Positions 33,380 to 45,000 of a stretch of DNA of 64,000 bases are shown in pieces (positions within the stretch are counted from its first letter, which is position 1; each line of letters opens with the position of its first letter). This DNA comes from Nymphaea colorata (taxonomy: Eukaryota; Streptophyta; Magnoliopsida; Nymphaeales; Nymphaeaceae): positions 8,038,713 through 8,102,712 of the forward strand of contig NC_045142.1 in NCBI RefSeq assembly GCF_008831285.2, written 5' to 3'. The notes under the pieces are model-generated. The model was not told the DNA's origin, made no database searches, and saw only the letters and a program-made list of their open reading frames with translations. Made by a program: the position numbers and the translations under genes.

Positions 33380-33910
33380 TCGATCAATTTCTCAGAAAGA
33401 ACATTAAGTTTAAGTGAAGCCCATAATGTGAGGAATCTTTCTAGCGTTGTAAGCAGTATTTACTAAATCCTCCAGTTTTAAAGCTACTAGTCCTTGGATG
33501 TCCCTTGTTGTTATACATTTCTGTTTACTACTCAACTTGTGGAGGACTTTTAGCACAATATAAAGAAGGTTTTAAGATAAAACATGTGAAATATTATGTC
33601 AGGAAAACATTCGTTCAATATGAAAAAAATATTCATTGATAAAAAAAACATATCTTTGCCTTGTTTGGATGTGTCAGAAATTGAAAGATTATATGTTCTC
33701 ATGCAAAGTCAAGGTGGTTTTGATATTAAATCCTCTCAAATATAGCCTAGAGCAGTCATTTTTCACAGAAAAAATTGCTAAGTGGCATGTACTCCTCACA
33801 CAGTATGACTTGGAATATATTTCTCAAAAGTTCATTAAGGAATAAGCATTGGCTGATCAATTAGCAGGCTTTCCATTGGCTGAAGAGCTGAAGACCAACG
33901 ATGATTTTCC
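33380..33910 (+). pseudogene. gypsy RNase H remnant
   Basis: FLRKNIKFK...SPQCEESF is followed by NPPVLK, then LYISVYYSTCGGLLAQ and, after stops, KLKDYMFSCKVKVVL, LNPLKYSLEQ, KIAKWHVLLTQYDLEYI and ALADQLAGFPL. This is the ordinary RNase H of gypsy pol in its usual place after RT. It contains at least five stops. Confidence 0.8.
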
Positions 33911-33949
33911 AGATGATTAAGTCTTGCACATTGAAACCACTGAGCCCTA

Positions 33950-34372
33950 GATAAGGTTATTCGATGGCTCCAAGAACATGGCCAGAATGGGTATTGGAAT
34001 TCTCCTAGTCACCCCTGAAAAGAAGATGATCATTAATTCCCTCAGGTTAGAATTCACATGCACTCACAACATTGATGAATATGAAGTATTGATACATGGA
34101 CTCAGAATATTGTGAGTTTTAATGCCAGAATAGTTCAAGCTTATGGTGATTTTCTACTCATCATGAACCAAGTTAATAAATAATGGAACAAGAAAGATCC
34201 TAAATTGGCACATTATCAGGAAGTCACTTTGTCTTTGGTGCCGTAGTTCAAGGAATTCCAGCTATTTCATGTCAAGAGGGAGTTCAATCAATTTGTAGGT
34301 AGTCTGGCCAGCCTTTGGTCCATTATCACGTTAAAAAATAATGAACCCTACAACGGTTTCAAGGTGGAAAGA
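33950..34372 (+). pseudogene. Second (archaeal-type) RNase H remnant, Tat hallmark
   Basis: LFDGSKNMARMGIGILLVTP and EFTCTHNIDEYEVLIHGLR match the extra RNase H domain (D at FDG, E at DEYE) that follows the ordinary one in Tat-lineage gypsy elements. It decays after about 34110 and is cut at 34372 by the inverted solo LTR. Confidence 0.75.
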
Positions 34373-35429
34373 TGTGTGCATCCCCAAAAATCTATTTTGG
34401 TTTTTAGAGTGCTTCAGAAAAATTGAGATTTTATTTTAAAATTAGAGAAAAAGGGACTCTCCCATGGGTATGAGGATTGACCATTTTCGGCACCTTTATC
34501 GGGGGTAATCAATCCAATGGCAATACTTATTCTTGATGCATTTCATTTTTTGTTTAAACATCTTTTTATTCTAAATGTGGTGTGATGTTTGAGAAAATAT
34601 TGAAGATTTGATGTTTTAAATTTTTGAGAAAGTTTTGAAGAATCATTTGAGAGTGTAATCCAAGGGCAATACTTATTCTTTATGCGTTTCATTTTTTGCT
34701 TAAACATCTTTTTATTCTAAATGTGGTGTGATGTTTGAGAAAATATTGAAGATTTGATGTTTTAAATTTTTAAGAAAGTTTTGAAGAATCATTTGAGAGT
34801 GTAAAACATTTTGATTTAGAAAATTTTGAGTTGGGAAATCTTTAGAAATATTATTTGAAAACCTTTGAAGCTCACCTTTTGAAGCCAATTTAGTGTTCTC
34901 TTAAGATTTTACGTAGGTTTGAGATTTTGCTCTAATTTGGTTACTACCTAACTAGAACTCCATCTTATCTTACTTAAGTTTTTTTAAATAGGTGTTTGTG
35001 ATCATTCGTGATGTTCAGTTAATGTGGATGTATGAATGTATTGACCCTACATGATTAGAAGAAAATCATTAATTTCTACCATAATATTCATCTAAAAGCA
35101 TTCCTACCACCACATACATCTAAGTTTTTCATTTTATAATTGTCATAAATATTTTTAGTGAAAAGAAAACAAAACTTTAAAAATAAAATCAAGTTGTAGA
35201 CCAACAAGCATGATTTAAATATTGGGTCCTTACTTGAGTTTTCATTTTGATGAGGTCGACTGATGAAAATATCTTGGAAGAAAAATACCCAAAAGAATGA
35301 ATAAGGGAAAATACTTTAATCCGAGAGGAATACGGAAAAAGAGAGAGAGAGAGAGAGAAAGAGATTTTAAAATCACAAAATAAAAGATTTTTAAAACGAA
35401 AGAGAGGGAGGTACATATACATACACATA

Positions 35430-35431
<2 letters not shown>

Positions 35432-35513
<82 letters not shown>
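35432..35513. repeat. (AT)n microsatellite in solo LTR
   Basis: About 82 bp of pure AT, at the position equivalent to the AT tract in LTR 1. It is the source of IYIYIY-type open frames. Confidence 0.95.
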
Positions 35514-35515
<2 letters not shown>

Positions 35516-36288
35516 CTTCTGAAAAAGGAAATATTAAATCAAATGGAGAGGGAGAAGAAGATTTGAGAAAAAGAGAGAGAGAGAGAGACAGAGAGACTGA
35601 AACACACTCACATATATTCATTTATATATGTACGTGTATAAGAATTTGTGAATAAAATATGTTAAATCATAAAAAAAGAAAGACAAAGAGAGATAGTCAT
35701 GTACACATATATATATATATATAACATGTATACACACATATGCTTTTGTGAGAGTTGAAATCAAGAAATAATTTGGAAATATCCGACTTCAATTTTTCTA
35801 TGTTGGCCGGAGAAAAACTTGGGCTCATGCAAGAGTCTATGATAAGTCTCCAAGGCCTCAATAAGGAGTGTTGTTGTTTTCAAAAATCTTCTTGAAAACA
35901 TGATTCCAAATATCTTTATATGTGAACACAAAACATTATTATTTTGTTTATTACGAGAAAGTATATTTCTCCCACCATTGGGTATTGAAGCAACATAACA
36001 AGCATTCATTGAGGTTCCTAAATGGGTGATTAAGAGATAAACTAAACGTGAGAACGTCATGAAAATGTACCTTAACATGTACATATTTGTGAGGAACTTT
36101 TTTGGGTTGGACAAATCTCAACCTCAAAATCAATACAATAATGAAGAGAAATCCCAACCGAAACACTCATTCTCAGCGTGCATTCACTTATTAATTAAGG
36201 AAAATTAATCTATCACACATGAGAATCATCTCAAACATAAGTGATGAATAAAGCGATATAACAAGTATATTGCTTTGGGGTATGAGCA

Positions 36289-36412
36289 GGGCCATTAGCC
36301 CTGCAAATACCCCTTTGGGGTATGGGGAGGGCTAATGCCCACTTTGACTAAGTGGGATTGGCCATTAGCCCTGCAAATACCCCTTTGGGGTATGGGCAGG
36401 GCTAATGCCCAC
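36289..36412. repeat. Duplicated palindrome (two hairpin units)
   Basis: GGCCATTAGCCCTGCAAATA...CCCCTTTGGGGTATGGG.AGGG...CTAATGCCCAC occurs twice (about 36289-36342 and 36360-36412). Within each unit the 24-base arms around a short loop are complementary at about 20 positions. A half unit (CTTTGGGGTATGAGCAGGG) precedes the first. Confidence 0.85.
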
Positions 36413-37259
36413 CTAACAAGGCCAAGACCACCCCCAAGGGGTGGTTTCAGCTAAGAAAGGCACACAGGCCCTGTCTCGATGCGCTGCGTACCAGTGCGCG
36501 ACACATGAACAAGCGCTCACACGCACCAGCATATTGCTGCGGCCCTATCGAGCCAAGTTCACATGAAGGGGGCGAAATGCCTTCCTTATTGTCTTGTATG
36601 GACCAATAAGGGGTGGATTTCACCTTCCTAGTCTCTAAGGGGTCCGTTTATAAAATAAAATAAGAAAAATGTAAAATCATATTTTAAAATGTGTATTTAT
36701 AAGGGGTAAAAATGGTATTTGTGTTACAAATAAGGGCCGACTCTATTTTAAGTGATTCCAGACTCGTTTTAAATCCAGATTGGGTTTGATTGGTCATTGA
36801 CGCATTCTAGTGAGTGGTTTAAGTTCAAAAACATATCTTAGTATGGGAATGAAACCTAAAACAAAGGAAAGGTCTGTGCATGCATGTGCGATGCTCATAG
36901 CATCAAATTTTATCATTTTGTTCTCAGCTTTAGAATTTGAGTTTGGAATGCTTGATTTGGATTTAGACTTGGGTTTTGGATCTAATTTGAATCCAAGAGA
37001 TGGATTTTGGATTTGAATCTCATGTCTAAAATTGGGTTTTGAATTTGAATTTTGTGAGTTGGGTTCGCACGTGGGTTTAGAGATTCATTTTGGATTAATC
37101 ACAAATTTATTTTGGGTCTAGGCTTGGGCTTAGGGTCTAAAAATTTAAATCCAAATAATTGAGAATTTTGTTTGGGTGAAAATAAAATACAGTTTTTTTT
37201 GGAAAAATTTAGGGCGTTAACAGAAGACTAACTCAACCACCATGCCATCCTCTAGAATA

Positions 37260-38520
37260 GATACACCAAGTAATTCAAACAAAGCTCCTTGATACCAAAA
37301 CATCAAGGATTACTTGGAAACAGGTGAATTCCATTCAAATGTGCCCAAGAAAGAACAAAAAGCAATATAGCATATGTCATGCCGATATTTCATTTTTGGG
37401 GAGATATTATACATGTTTGGTTTCAGCTTAGAACGTTCATGTTACCTTGATAAGCAAGAAGCTCAAGAAATGATCTCAGAACGAAGGGATCTGCAAAGAA
37501 CATGCTGGATATAAAACTTTAGTCAAATCGTCAATTCAAACAGCCTATTATTGAACAACTATGCAACAAGATTGTCACAAGTTCATCAAGAGATGTCTAA
37601 AATGTCAGATTCACGTGGATGACATACATGCTCTAGTAGTGTATCGACATTCTGTTGCATCACTATGACCTTTTTCGATGTGGTAGGCCTCATTAATCTT
37701 CCTGCATCAAATGGACACAAATATTTCCTTCCTGCAATAGAATATTTCACAAAATGGGTAGAAACCATCACCTTGAGAACCATGGAAGGCAAGTATGTTG
37801 TCTCTTTCATTCATAATAATATCTTATGCAAGTATGGAATGCTGCATAACTGCATAACAGTGTGTCCGATAGTAGAACACATTTTAAGAATGAAAAGATA
37901 CACGATTTTTGCTCCAAGTCAAGGATCAAGCATCATTTTCTGCACCTACTACGTGCAAGGAAACGACCAAGCAAAAGCAACAAACAATCCAAATCATGGA
38001 AAAGATAGCAGAAACTGGTCGAGATTGTTATGAAAAATTACATGATGTATTATGTGCTTACATGATTACAATCGCAACTCCTACCAATGCCACCCTAAAT
38101 AGAATTGGTATATGGCACAAATGTAGTTCTCTCTTTACATGTGCAAAAGTCAGCCTACAAGTTTGCATCCGTTATTGAATTAGCTATGGACCAATATCAA
38201 AAGTAGTAGATGTACAGTTAGATCTGCTTGAAGAGAAATGATTGGGAGCAGCAAAACACGTAGAAGCATATCGACAAATGATATTTTGACATTATGAAAA
38301 ATTAGTAATTGAATGGAGTTTCAAAATCAATGAGCTAGTTTGAGATCAACCATCTCATGGAAGAATCAACCTCGTGGGAAGTGGCCCCAAATTGTGAAGG
38401 GCCTTATGTCGTCAAAGAAGTTTTGTCTGACACTTCATATCGACTAGTTGACATTGATGTGCTGAATTGTTGGATCGTATTAATGCTCTTCATTTGAAGA
38501 ATTCTATGTATAAACCAGTT
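37260..38520 (+). pseudogene. gypsy integrase remnant
   Basis: KFIKRCLKCQIHVDDIHALV is the zinc-binding C..C part. FFDVVGLINLPASNGHKYFL and AIEYFTKWVETITLRTMEGK are the core start, with the first catalytic Asp in DVVG. Further fragments reach KGPYVVKEVLSDTSYRLVDI at about 38395-38455, the C-terminal chromatin/DNA-binding part. Several stops interrupt it. It continues the element after the solo LTR. Confidence 0.85.
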
Positions 38521-41259
38521 GTATCAAAATTTCTCTATCAATGCAATTTATTTTGATGGTCACACTAGTCTCTGATCTCCATTTGATGCATGCATTCTCT
38601 TCATCGCCCTTCATACTGGGGCATGTTTTTTAACAAAATATCATAAGCTGCAAAAAATGACTACAAAATATTTTTAACAAATTTGAAAGCCGTCACATTC
38701 AATACCTGCCAATTTTCTAGGTTTTTAGGAGTACTATTTTAAGAACCTTAAGTTTTCAAACATTTACTAGAAGGTTTCAAATGTCATATTGTGATGTACA
38801 TAAAACTTCATACTGCACTCAAGTGCTCCTTGCTTCTCATTCCACGAGTATGTTTGATTTCAAACCTTGGTGCATGCATGTTTTTAAATTTCACAAGTTT
38901 TCAAATCTCACACCTTAGTGTGCGCACCTTTCTGCACACAAGTTTTTTAAATTTCGGATATGAGTGCACACATTTTCAATTTCATAGTTTGGTGCATATA
39001 GACTTTCAAGTTTACACTTTGGTGCATATAAGTTTTTCAAATTCACATTCCAATGCCCACAAATTTTCTAATCACATAAAAGTTTTCAATTTCACACAAA
39101 TTTCTTAATTTCATACAAGTTTTATGCTTTTGCACATGATTTTGCATTTTAGGGCAAACAAAATTTTCAAGTCATTTCGTACTTTGGCACACTATTTTTG
39201 CACTTCGGCGCATACAAGTTTTTTCAAAATTTCACACTTTGGTGCATACAGGTTTCTCAAACTCTACATATTAGTGCTCAAGTTTTTCAAATACATGCAA
39301 ATTTTCTGGTTTGACACATCAAAGCATATAAGTTTTCAATTCACACACAAGTGAAAACAAGTTTTCAATCTCATACTTGGCTTACTCAAATTATCATAAA
39401 TTTCATGCTTTCACACGTGGTTTTGCATTTCTATGCAGCCAAAATGTCATAATGATTTTGTGCTTTGACACAACAATTTTTGTGTTTCAGCACACCATTT
39501 TTCCATGCACACAAGTTTAACGAGAACACATACTGGTATAAGGTTTTGCACTTCAGTGCCCCAAGTAAACGTGCCTCTGCATAAGATTTGTGCTTCAGCG
39601 CACCCAAGTAAATGTACCAATTTATACAAGTTTTGAAACTTCCATATTTTGGTATAAGATTTTGCGCTTCGGCGCTCCGAAGTAAACTTACCAGTGCACA
39701 ATCTGCACAATTTGCTTAGGTTTTGGTGTAAGATTCCATACTTTGGGGCACAATAGTAAATGAACTTTGATATAAATTTTTTTACTTCAACACTTGAAAT
39801 AAGATTTCACGCTTTGGCTCACCCAAATATGTACTAGTTTGCTCAAGTTTTCAAACATATGCATTCTAGTAGAAGATTTTTGTGCCTCGGCACACCCAAG
39901 TAAACATGTCTCGGTATAAGATTTTGCACTTCGATGCCCCCAAATAAATATACCATTGCAAGTACAATTGCTTCAACTCATATTTCTGCACTTCAGTGTA
40001 CATTTCTGCACTTCAGTGCATATTTCCACGCTTTAAGTCTAATAAATATTCCAAACAAGTTATCATATTGTTCTTGCAAGCACTTAATGATTTTAGTTTT
40101 TTTAAAAGAACAAAAAATTTGAGCCAACAATTTCATGCCCATCAAAAGACAAAAGTTTTGACAGGACCACATTATAAGCCACGAAGAAGGCTCAAGAAAA
40201 TAGAGGACATCAAAGTTTAGGAAACGTTACTAATTTTGACTCCCTAGTAAACATAGGAGCATATCAAGAATCAATAGAGGACAAGAGACTAAGTTGACCG
40301 AAACAAGTTAAGTTGATTTGCATCTATTTTCCAAAAACTGTATGATCTATGAAAATTTGTCTAGTTATATCTTCTAAAGCTTTCTAAGCTTGAGTAAAGA
40401 AGTGCGAGTGGTGTTCTACACCTAGTACCCTAAGGTCAATTGGTCAAGGAGTTACCGACCCAAAACTCATTATAAGGGTTCAGTAGAAAGCTCAATAGAC
40501 ATGACATTGCACATAACAAAGCTACATGACTATCAAAGCAATGGAACATTATAGTAACCCATAGAGTGGTGAGATATTTGCTTTACATAGGCCTAAAATA
40601 TCAACAAGGGAAGAACAAGAACAAAAGACCCAACATTGTTAAACTTAAAGAACGACGTGCCTGCCCAAAAAGCCAAGGTTTATTAACAAATCCTGCACTA
40701 ATAAATCCTACGACATAGAGAGTAACCTTCCTAGATTATCATTTGGAAATGAAAGAACAATTATTTCAGATGAATGTCATAATATTGGATGAAACATTTT
40801 TTATTGTACAAGAACAGAATCAAGCAAGTCCTTACAAGATACAAGAGATATAAGAAAAGAAATTTTACCAAAATTTACAAGCATCTTTACAACTCTACAA
40901 GTATTTCATAGCCATTCACGTTTATGTGAAAATTTTGTGCTTCAACACAAATAAGCATACAGGCACATGCATTTCATTGCATAAAATTTACAAGCATTTT
41001 CACAAACACTTGCATTTTATGTGAGATTTTTTTGCTTCAGTTAAAACACGCAAACAAGTACTCCAATGCATAGATTTTACAAGAATTTTCAAGCATTTTC
41101 ACAAGCATCACACTAGTATTCGTACTGGGGTATTTTTTATATATTTTAAAATAGCTTTCCTTTTCGAAAGCTTGATTTAAAAAATATCATCATTTTTAGG
41201 ATGAATATTCTGTCTTTGCCACTAAGCACAATTCCTAGCTCAATAGCAAAGTGGTGATT
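38521..41259 (+). repeat. gypsy 3' non-coding region with degenerate tandem repeats
   Basis: From about 38800 to 40060 the sequence repeats, every 30-45 bp and with much drift, a phrase like CACTTTGGTGCATACAAG followed by TTTTCAAATTTCACA. From 40900 to 41110 a second phrase, TTTACAAGCATTTTCAC, recurs. No coding domain is seen. Long 3' regions rich in tandem repeats between integrase and LTR are known for Tat-lineage elements and can give rise to satellites. Confidence 0.7.
41214..41259 (+). promoter_or_regulatory. Decayed hairpin and purine tract before putative gypsy 3' LTR
   Basis: CTTTGCCACTAAGC (41214-41227) and GCTCAATAGCAAAG (41238-41251) correspond to the hairpin arms at 25045-25085. 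TGGTGATT follows and then TGTGAACACTAAAAAATTTT, which resembles the LTR starts of the non-coding family. Confidence 0.55.
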
Positions 41260-41754
41260 TGTGAACACTAAAAAATTTTACAAGTCCAAATGACCATTTT
41301 ACCTTTCACCAATAAATTCCCAATTTGATTTTAAAAGACTAAGTTTTAATGACACTGGTGCCATTTCTAAGTAAACAAACACTTTCACACCTGAGTTGTA
41401 TACCTAGATTAAGACCACTAGGTGAATGCTAAAAATTACTGCCCTTGCATTCCGACATTGCACTTAGAAAGTAGGAAATTTTCATCAAATTTGTGAGAAT
41501 TGCCAAACATTTGAGCAATTAGCTGATTTCTCAATTTTGCATGAACCCAAGAGTCAACAAAGTCAGCGCACCAGGGTTATCCCAGTTTGAAGCCAGCTCC
41601 TCTATAGCTCAAATCAGCTCTCGAAACTTAAAACTGTGATCTTTAATTCAACCAAGTCAAAACAAGTTTATCTTAATGGAAAGAAAATTTTATTTCACAA
41701 ATTTTGAGTCACATAGCCCAAGTTTCAGTCATATACTAACTTGCAAATTTTTGA

Positions 41755-42180
41755 ATGGTGTTTCTGTCTCCTATTTTCAAGGGTTTGAGCTGAATTTGAA
41801 ATCAACCCAGCAGATTGAGTTAAAACCAAGGTATGATCACATTTATCACATATAAATCAAACTTTATTTAGTCCAATTTGAGTTCATCCATCTTGGTTTG
41901 AGTTCAATTCAATTTCAAGTGCTTTTTCTCTCTTGTTTTCAGGGGTTTGAGCTGAATTTGAACTCAAATCAAAAGATTGAGTGAAAACCGAGCTATGACC
42001 ATGTTGAGTTCAATTTAGTTTTGAGTTTTTTCTCTCTCATGTTTTCAAGGGTTTGAGTTGAATTTAAGCTCAACCCAATAGAGTGAGCTGAAACCAAGTT
42101 AGGATTATATTAATCATGAGTAAATCAATATTCTCTTAGCTCCGTTTGAGTTCATTTCTTCTAGTTTGAGTTCAATTCAT
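41755..42180 (+). repeat. Tandem repeat, about 120-150-bp unit
   Basis: About three units, each with TTTGAGTTCAATTCA, then a CT-rich TTTTTCTCTC stretch, TTTTCAAGGGTTTGAGCTGA, ATTTGAACTCAA and a GAGTGAAAACCAAG. Units lie near 41760, 41890 and 42005, with a partial fourth at 42140. Confidence 0.75.
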
Positions 42181-43376
42181 TTCCGAAGGCCGTAGAGCTC
42201 ATTCCTAATACATGTTACACTTTACAAACTGTTGTCAAGTTCAATTCTAGAAAATGAGAACAAATTTCTCAATCTTTTTGTAGGTCCTTACAGACAAGTA
42301 GCTTTTCCAAGTACTCTCACCTCTACTTATGAAAAGTCCAAAAAAAGTTTGATTTTTATGGCCTTCCTCGATTTCTCTTTATAAATGTGCCACATGTGGC
42401 TTGGTAAAAATTTGTTTTTGACTTTTAGAGCAATCTAATAGAAAGTTTTCAATAAGATTTTAACCAGAGCTTATTTAGAAACCTGACCAGAGACTAGTTT
42501 AGTCAAATCGAGAAAATCCATCGAAACTCCAAAAATACACATAGGGGTAAATTGTCATTTTTTTGAGCCATATTGTTCGACATAAACATAGGTTATAGGT
42601 TACATATACCTTAGTTTATGATTTTCATTGATTTTAGAACCTTACTTCAATCTCATCTCTTTATTTGAACCTATTTCAACACAAAATCATACACACGGGT
42701 ATTTTTGGTCATTTATTATTATGCATGTATTTTTCATAAAACTTAACTTAAGAGCAGAATAAACCTAAGTTAGCTTTTCATATAAATTTCATGGACCTTG
42801 AAGTAGGCTCAGCTACCCAATTTCCCATTAAAACTGAATTTTCCAAAGGCAAACACCTAGGTAGAGCTGCACCCAGCCTAGGCCTGAACACAATTTTTTA
42901 GAAAGTGAACCTAACCCAGGTTGAGTCCATGTCAGGCAACTTGAACCCACCTAGGTAGCTCGAGCGAGGTCTAGGTCCATGCTAATTTCATATCTCTATT
43001 TCATAATTTCTATTCCAGATCATAAATCCAACTCTTATTTTCATTTTAGGATCTCATATCCAAGTTTTAGATCAGATCTATCTTCATAAATCTAAATCCA
43101 TTATTCTCATTTCAAACCTTGCACATTGAATCATAATCCAAATTTCAATACCATATTTGGATCCATCTTCTAGAATTTTTCTTGGATTTGGAACTAGATT
43201 TGGGTCTTAGCATCAAACCTAGATCCATGATCCATGTGTGAGCCTAATGCACATTACGTTGTGATTTTCTAACTCCATGCTAAATGTCCATTCGCGTCCA
43301 ATTTTAACCTATAGTTTTTGAGTTGAGGGAGGGATGAAGAAATTTAGTCGTATTGATTGATTCAAAGGGAGAGCCC

Positions 43377-43392
43377 TCCTCTCCCTCCTATA
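43377..43392 (+). promoter_or_regulatory. TATA box of putative gypsy LTR
   Basis: TATAAATAGAGG in a setting like that of the TATA boxes at 20495 and 26251; all three are followed within 60 bases by a pyrimidine-rich stretch and GAG.A.. sequence. Confidence 0.5.
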
Positions 43393-44149
43393 AATAGAGG
43401 TTTGATCCTCCCTCACTACATTCCCTTAAGCTTTCCTTGAGTAGCTCAATAAGGGTGGGCGTAAGGGTTAGGTATGCCCATATCTTTCTTGTCTTTTTTT
43501 TTTAATTTCATGTTTTTGCTTATGTAATTTTACTTAAGTCATGAATATGGAATATACTTTTCTTTCATGCTCTATTGAATCATGCATTGCACCTATGTTT
43601 TAATATGCACGAGTCACCTTGCACCCATATTCACCCCTTGTGAAACCAGACTTGGCGAGTCTAGTAGCATACCATGTGTGCATTAGCTCAAGTATGTGAA
43701 AACCTGAATCAAGTTTGGTTCTTATACAAGAACCATTTCAAAATCATAGTTTTTCGAACTATTTTCAAAAATCAACTTTTTTTAGTGATTTTAAAAACCC
43801 TAGGCCAAGTAGGTATAGAGTGCAAACCTAGCTCCGTTCTCTGAGACTTAGCATAGACTGGTTCTATGTATCAACCCAACACATAGCCTAGGTCTAATCA
43901 AACTTCTTTAAATACTCATTCACATGGAATGAATGAAGTTTATATCACATGGTTTGACTAAGGTAAAACGATTACAATCAAAACCAAGTATATTCAAATC
44001 CCATGTTAGGCAAGACTGAACCTAGTCATTTTGACCAACTTACCCTTAGCTCATTTGGATCTTGGATGTTAATTCAAAATATTGGATTTAAAATCATAAA
44101 CCTCATGTTGATCTAAGCTTTGATCTTAAGCCCAATTTTGGCATACTTA

Positions 44150-44430
44150 GATTGAGATCACAAATTTTTAATTATGGATCTTGAAATATGGATCTTGAAT
44201 CTCATGTTTTGGATCTTAGAGTTCATAGCTTGGATTTTGGATCAGATTTCACATAATGGTTATGGGTATCAGATTATGGATTTTGGATATCAGATTTTAG
44301 ATTTTAAACCATATATTTGGATCTTAGATTTCATATTTTGGACCTAGGATATCAGGTTTTGGATTTTGGATCAGATTTTACACCATGAACTTTGGATTAT
44401 AAATCTTAGGTTGTTATTGACATAATTTGA
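44150..44430 (+). repeat. Degenerate short tandem repeat (TTGGATCTTAGATTTCATA)
   Basis: Roughly ten drifting copies of a 20-28-bp unit such as TTGGATCTTAGATTTCATAT. Period and phase wander, so the limits are approximate. Confidence 0.65.
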
Positions 44431-45000
44431 CCCAAATGCAAGATTTTAAACCTTGCCATCATCATATTTGGATCTATCATTTGAGAATTTCAATATTAAG
44501 AGATCCAATCATGCATACAAAATCAAATTTACTGGATCTTTGACCTCAAGTTTGGGATCATGAGTCTCAATCACATGAAATGATATTTTGACTTCTATAA
44601 CATCTCTTATTTTAAATTTAGAACAGGAATGATATAAAATTTCTTATATTGTGATTACAAAATTTGGATTTAGATCCTATCCTCCCTCCACCCCCTCCAC
44701 GTCCTACACCCCATTCCTAGTAGAGGCCAGACTCTAGGTCTACATGACCTAATTTTTGCATGCATCTCATTGGATTTAGGACATCAATTTGTATTGATCT
44801 ATGATGATCCAAACATGAACAAATATCAGGATAAATTTGTTCTTGTTCACGAGTCCGTTTATGATATCTAGATAGATTTTAAAACATGCATGATTTCAAA
44901 ATTAGGATACATTTGCTTTCATAGGTTTTGGACGACATTTAGACATAGCATTAGAATTATTAGTCTAGTCCTTGGTCTGATTATCCTTGGTAAAGACATT

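Larger units (their letters stand above)
34373..37222 (-). mobile_element. Inverted solo LTR of the large non-coding family
   Basis: Read on the minus strand it starts TGTTAACGCCCTAAATTTTT and ends GGGGATGCACACA, like LTRs 1-3, over 2.85 kb. It sits within the gypsy pol gene: the second RNase H lies to its left and integrase sequence resumes to its right. Flanking bases AAAGA (34368-34372) and GAAGA (37223-37227) match at 4 of 5 positions, as for an old 5-bp target duplication. It contains an (AT)n tract, GC-rich sequence near 36480-36545 and two palindromic repeats near 36290-36412. No internal region is attached. Confidence 0.8.
30491..45000 (+). mobile_element. Decayed Ty3/gypsy retrotransposon, Tat-like (right limit approximate)
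   Basis: Plus-strand order is gag-like/protease (30550-31530), RT (32560-33180), RNase H (33380-33910), a second archaeal-type RNase H (33950-34200), [inverted solo LTR 34373-37222], integrase (37260-38510), a long non-coding 3' region (38620-41259) and a putative 3' LTR from 41260. RT before integrase is the gypsy order, and the extra RNase H after the ordinary one is known from the Tat lineage (Ogre/Retand/TatII-III types). Every domain carries stops. The left end is cut at the copia junction, so the 5' LTR and most of gag are missing. Confidence 0.8.
41260..45000 (+). mobile_element. Putative gypsy 3' LTR (right end uncertain)
   Basis: Starts TGTGAACACTAAAAAATTTT. It contains tandem repeats at 41755-42180, a TATA box (CTCCTATAAATAGAGG, 43377-43392) with a CT-rich start region after it, and short repeats at 44150-44430. 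A matching 5' LTR is not present and no sure CA end was found, so the right end is an estimate. No coding domain is seen. Confidence 0.5.

Noticed and set aside
38800-40060. Regularly spaced repeats, briefly considered as a CRISPR-like array
   Set aside because: The units drift continuously with no constant repeat or unique spacers, and the setting is a plant retrotransposon 3' region.
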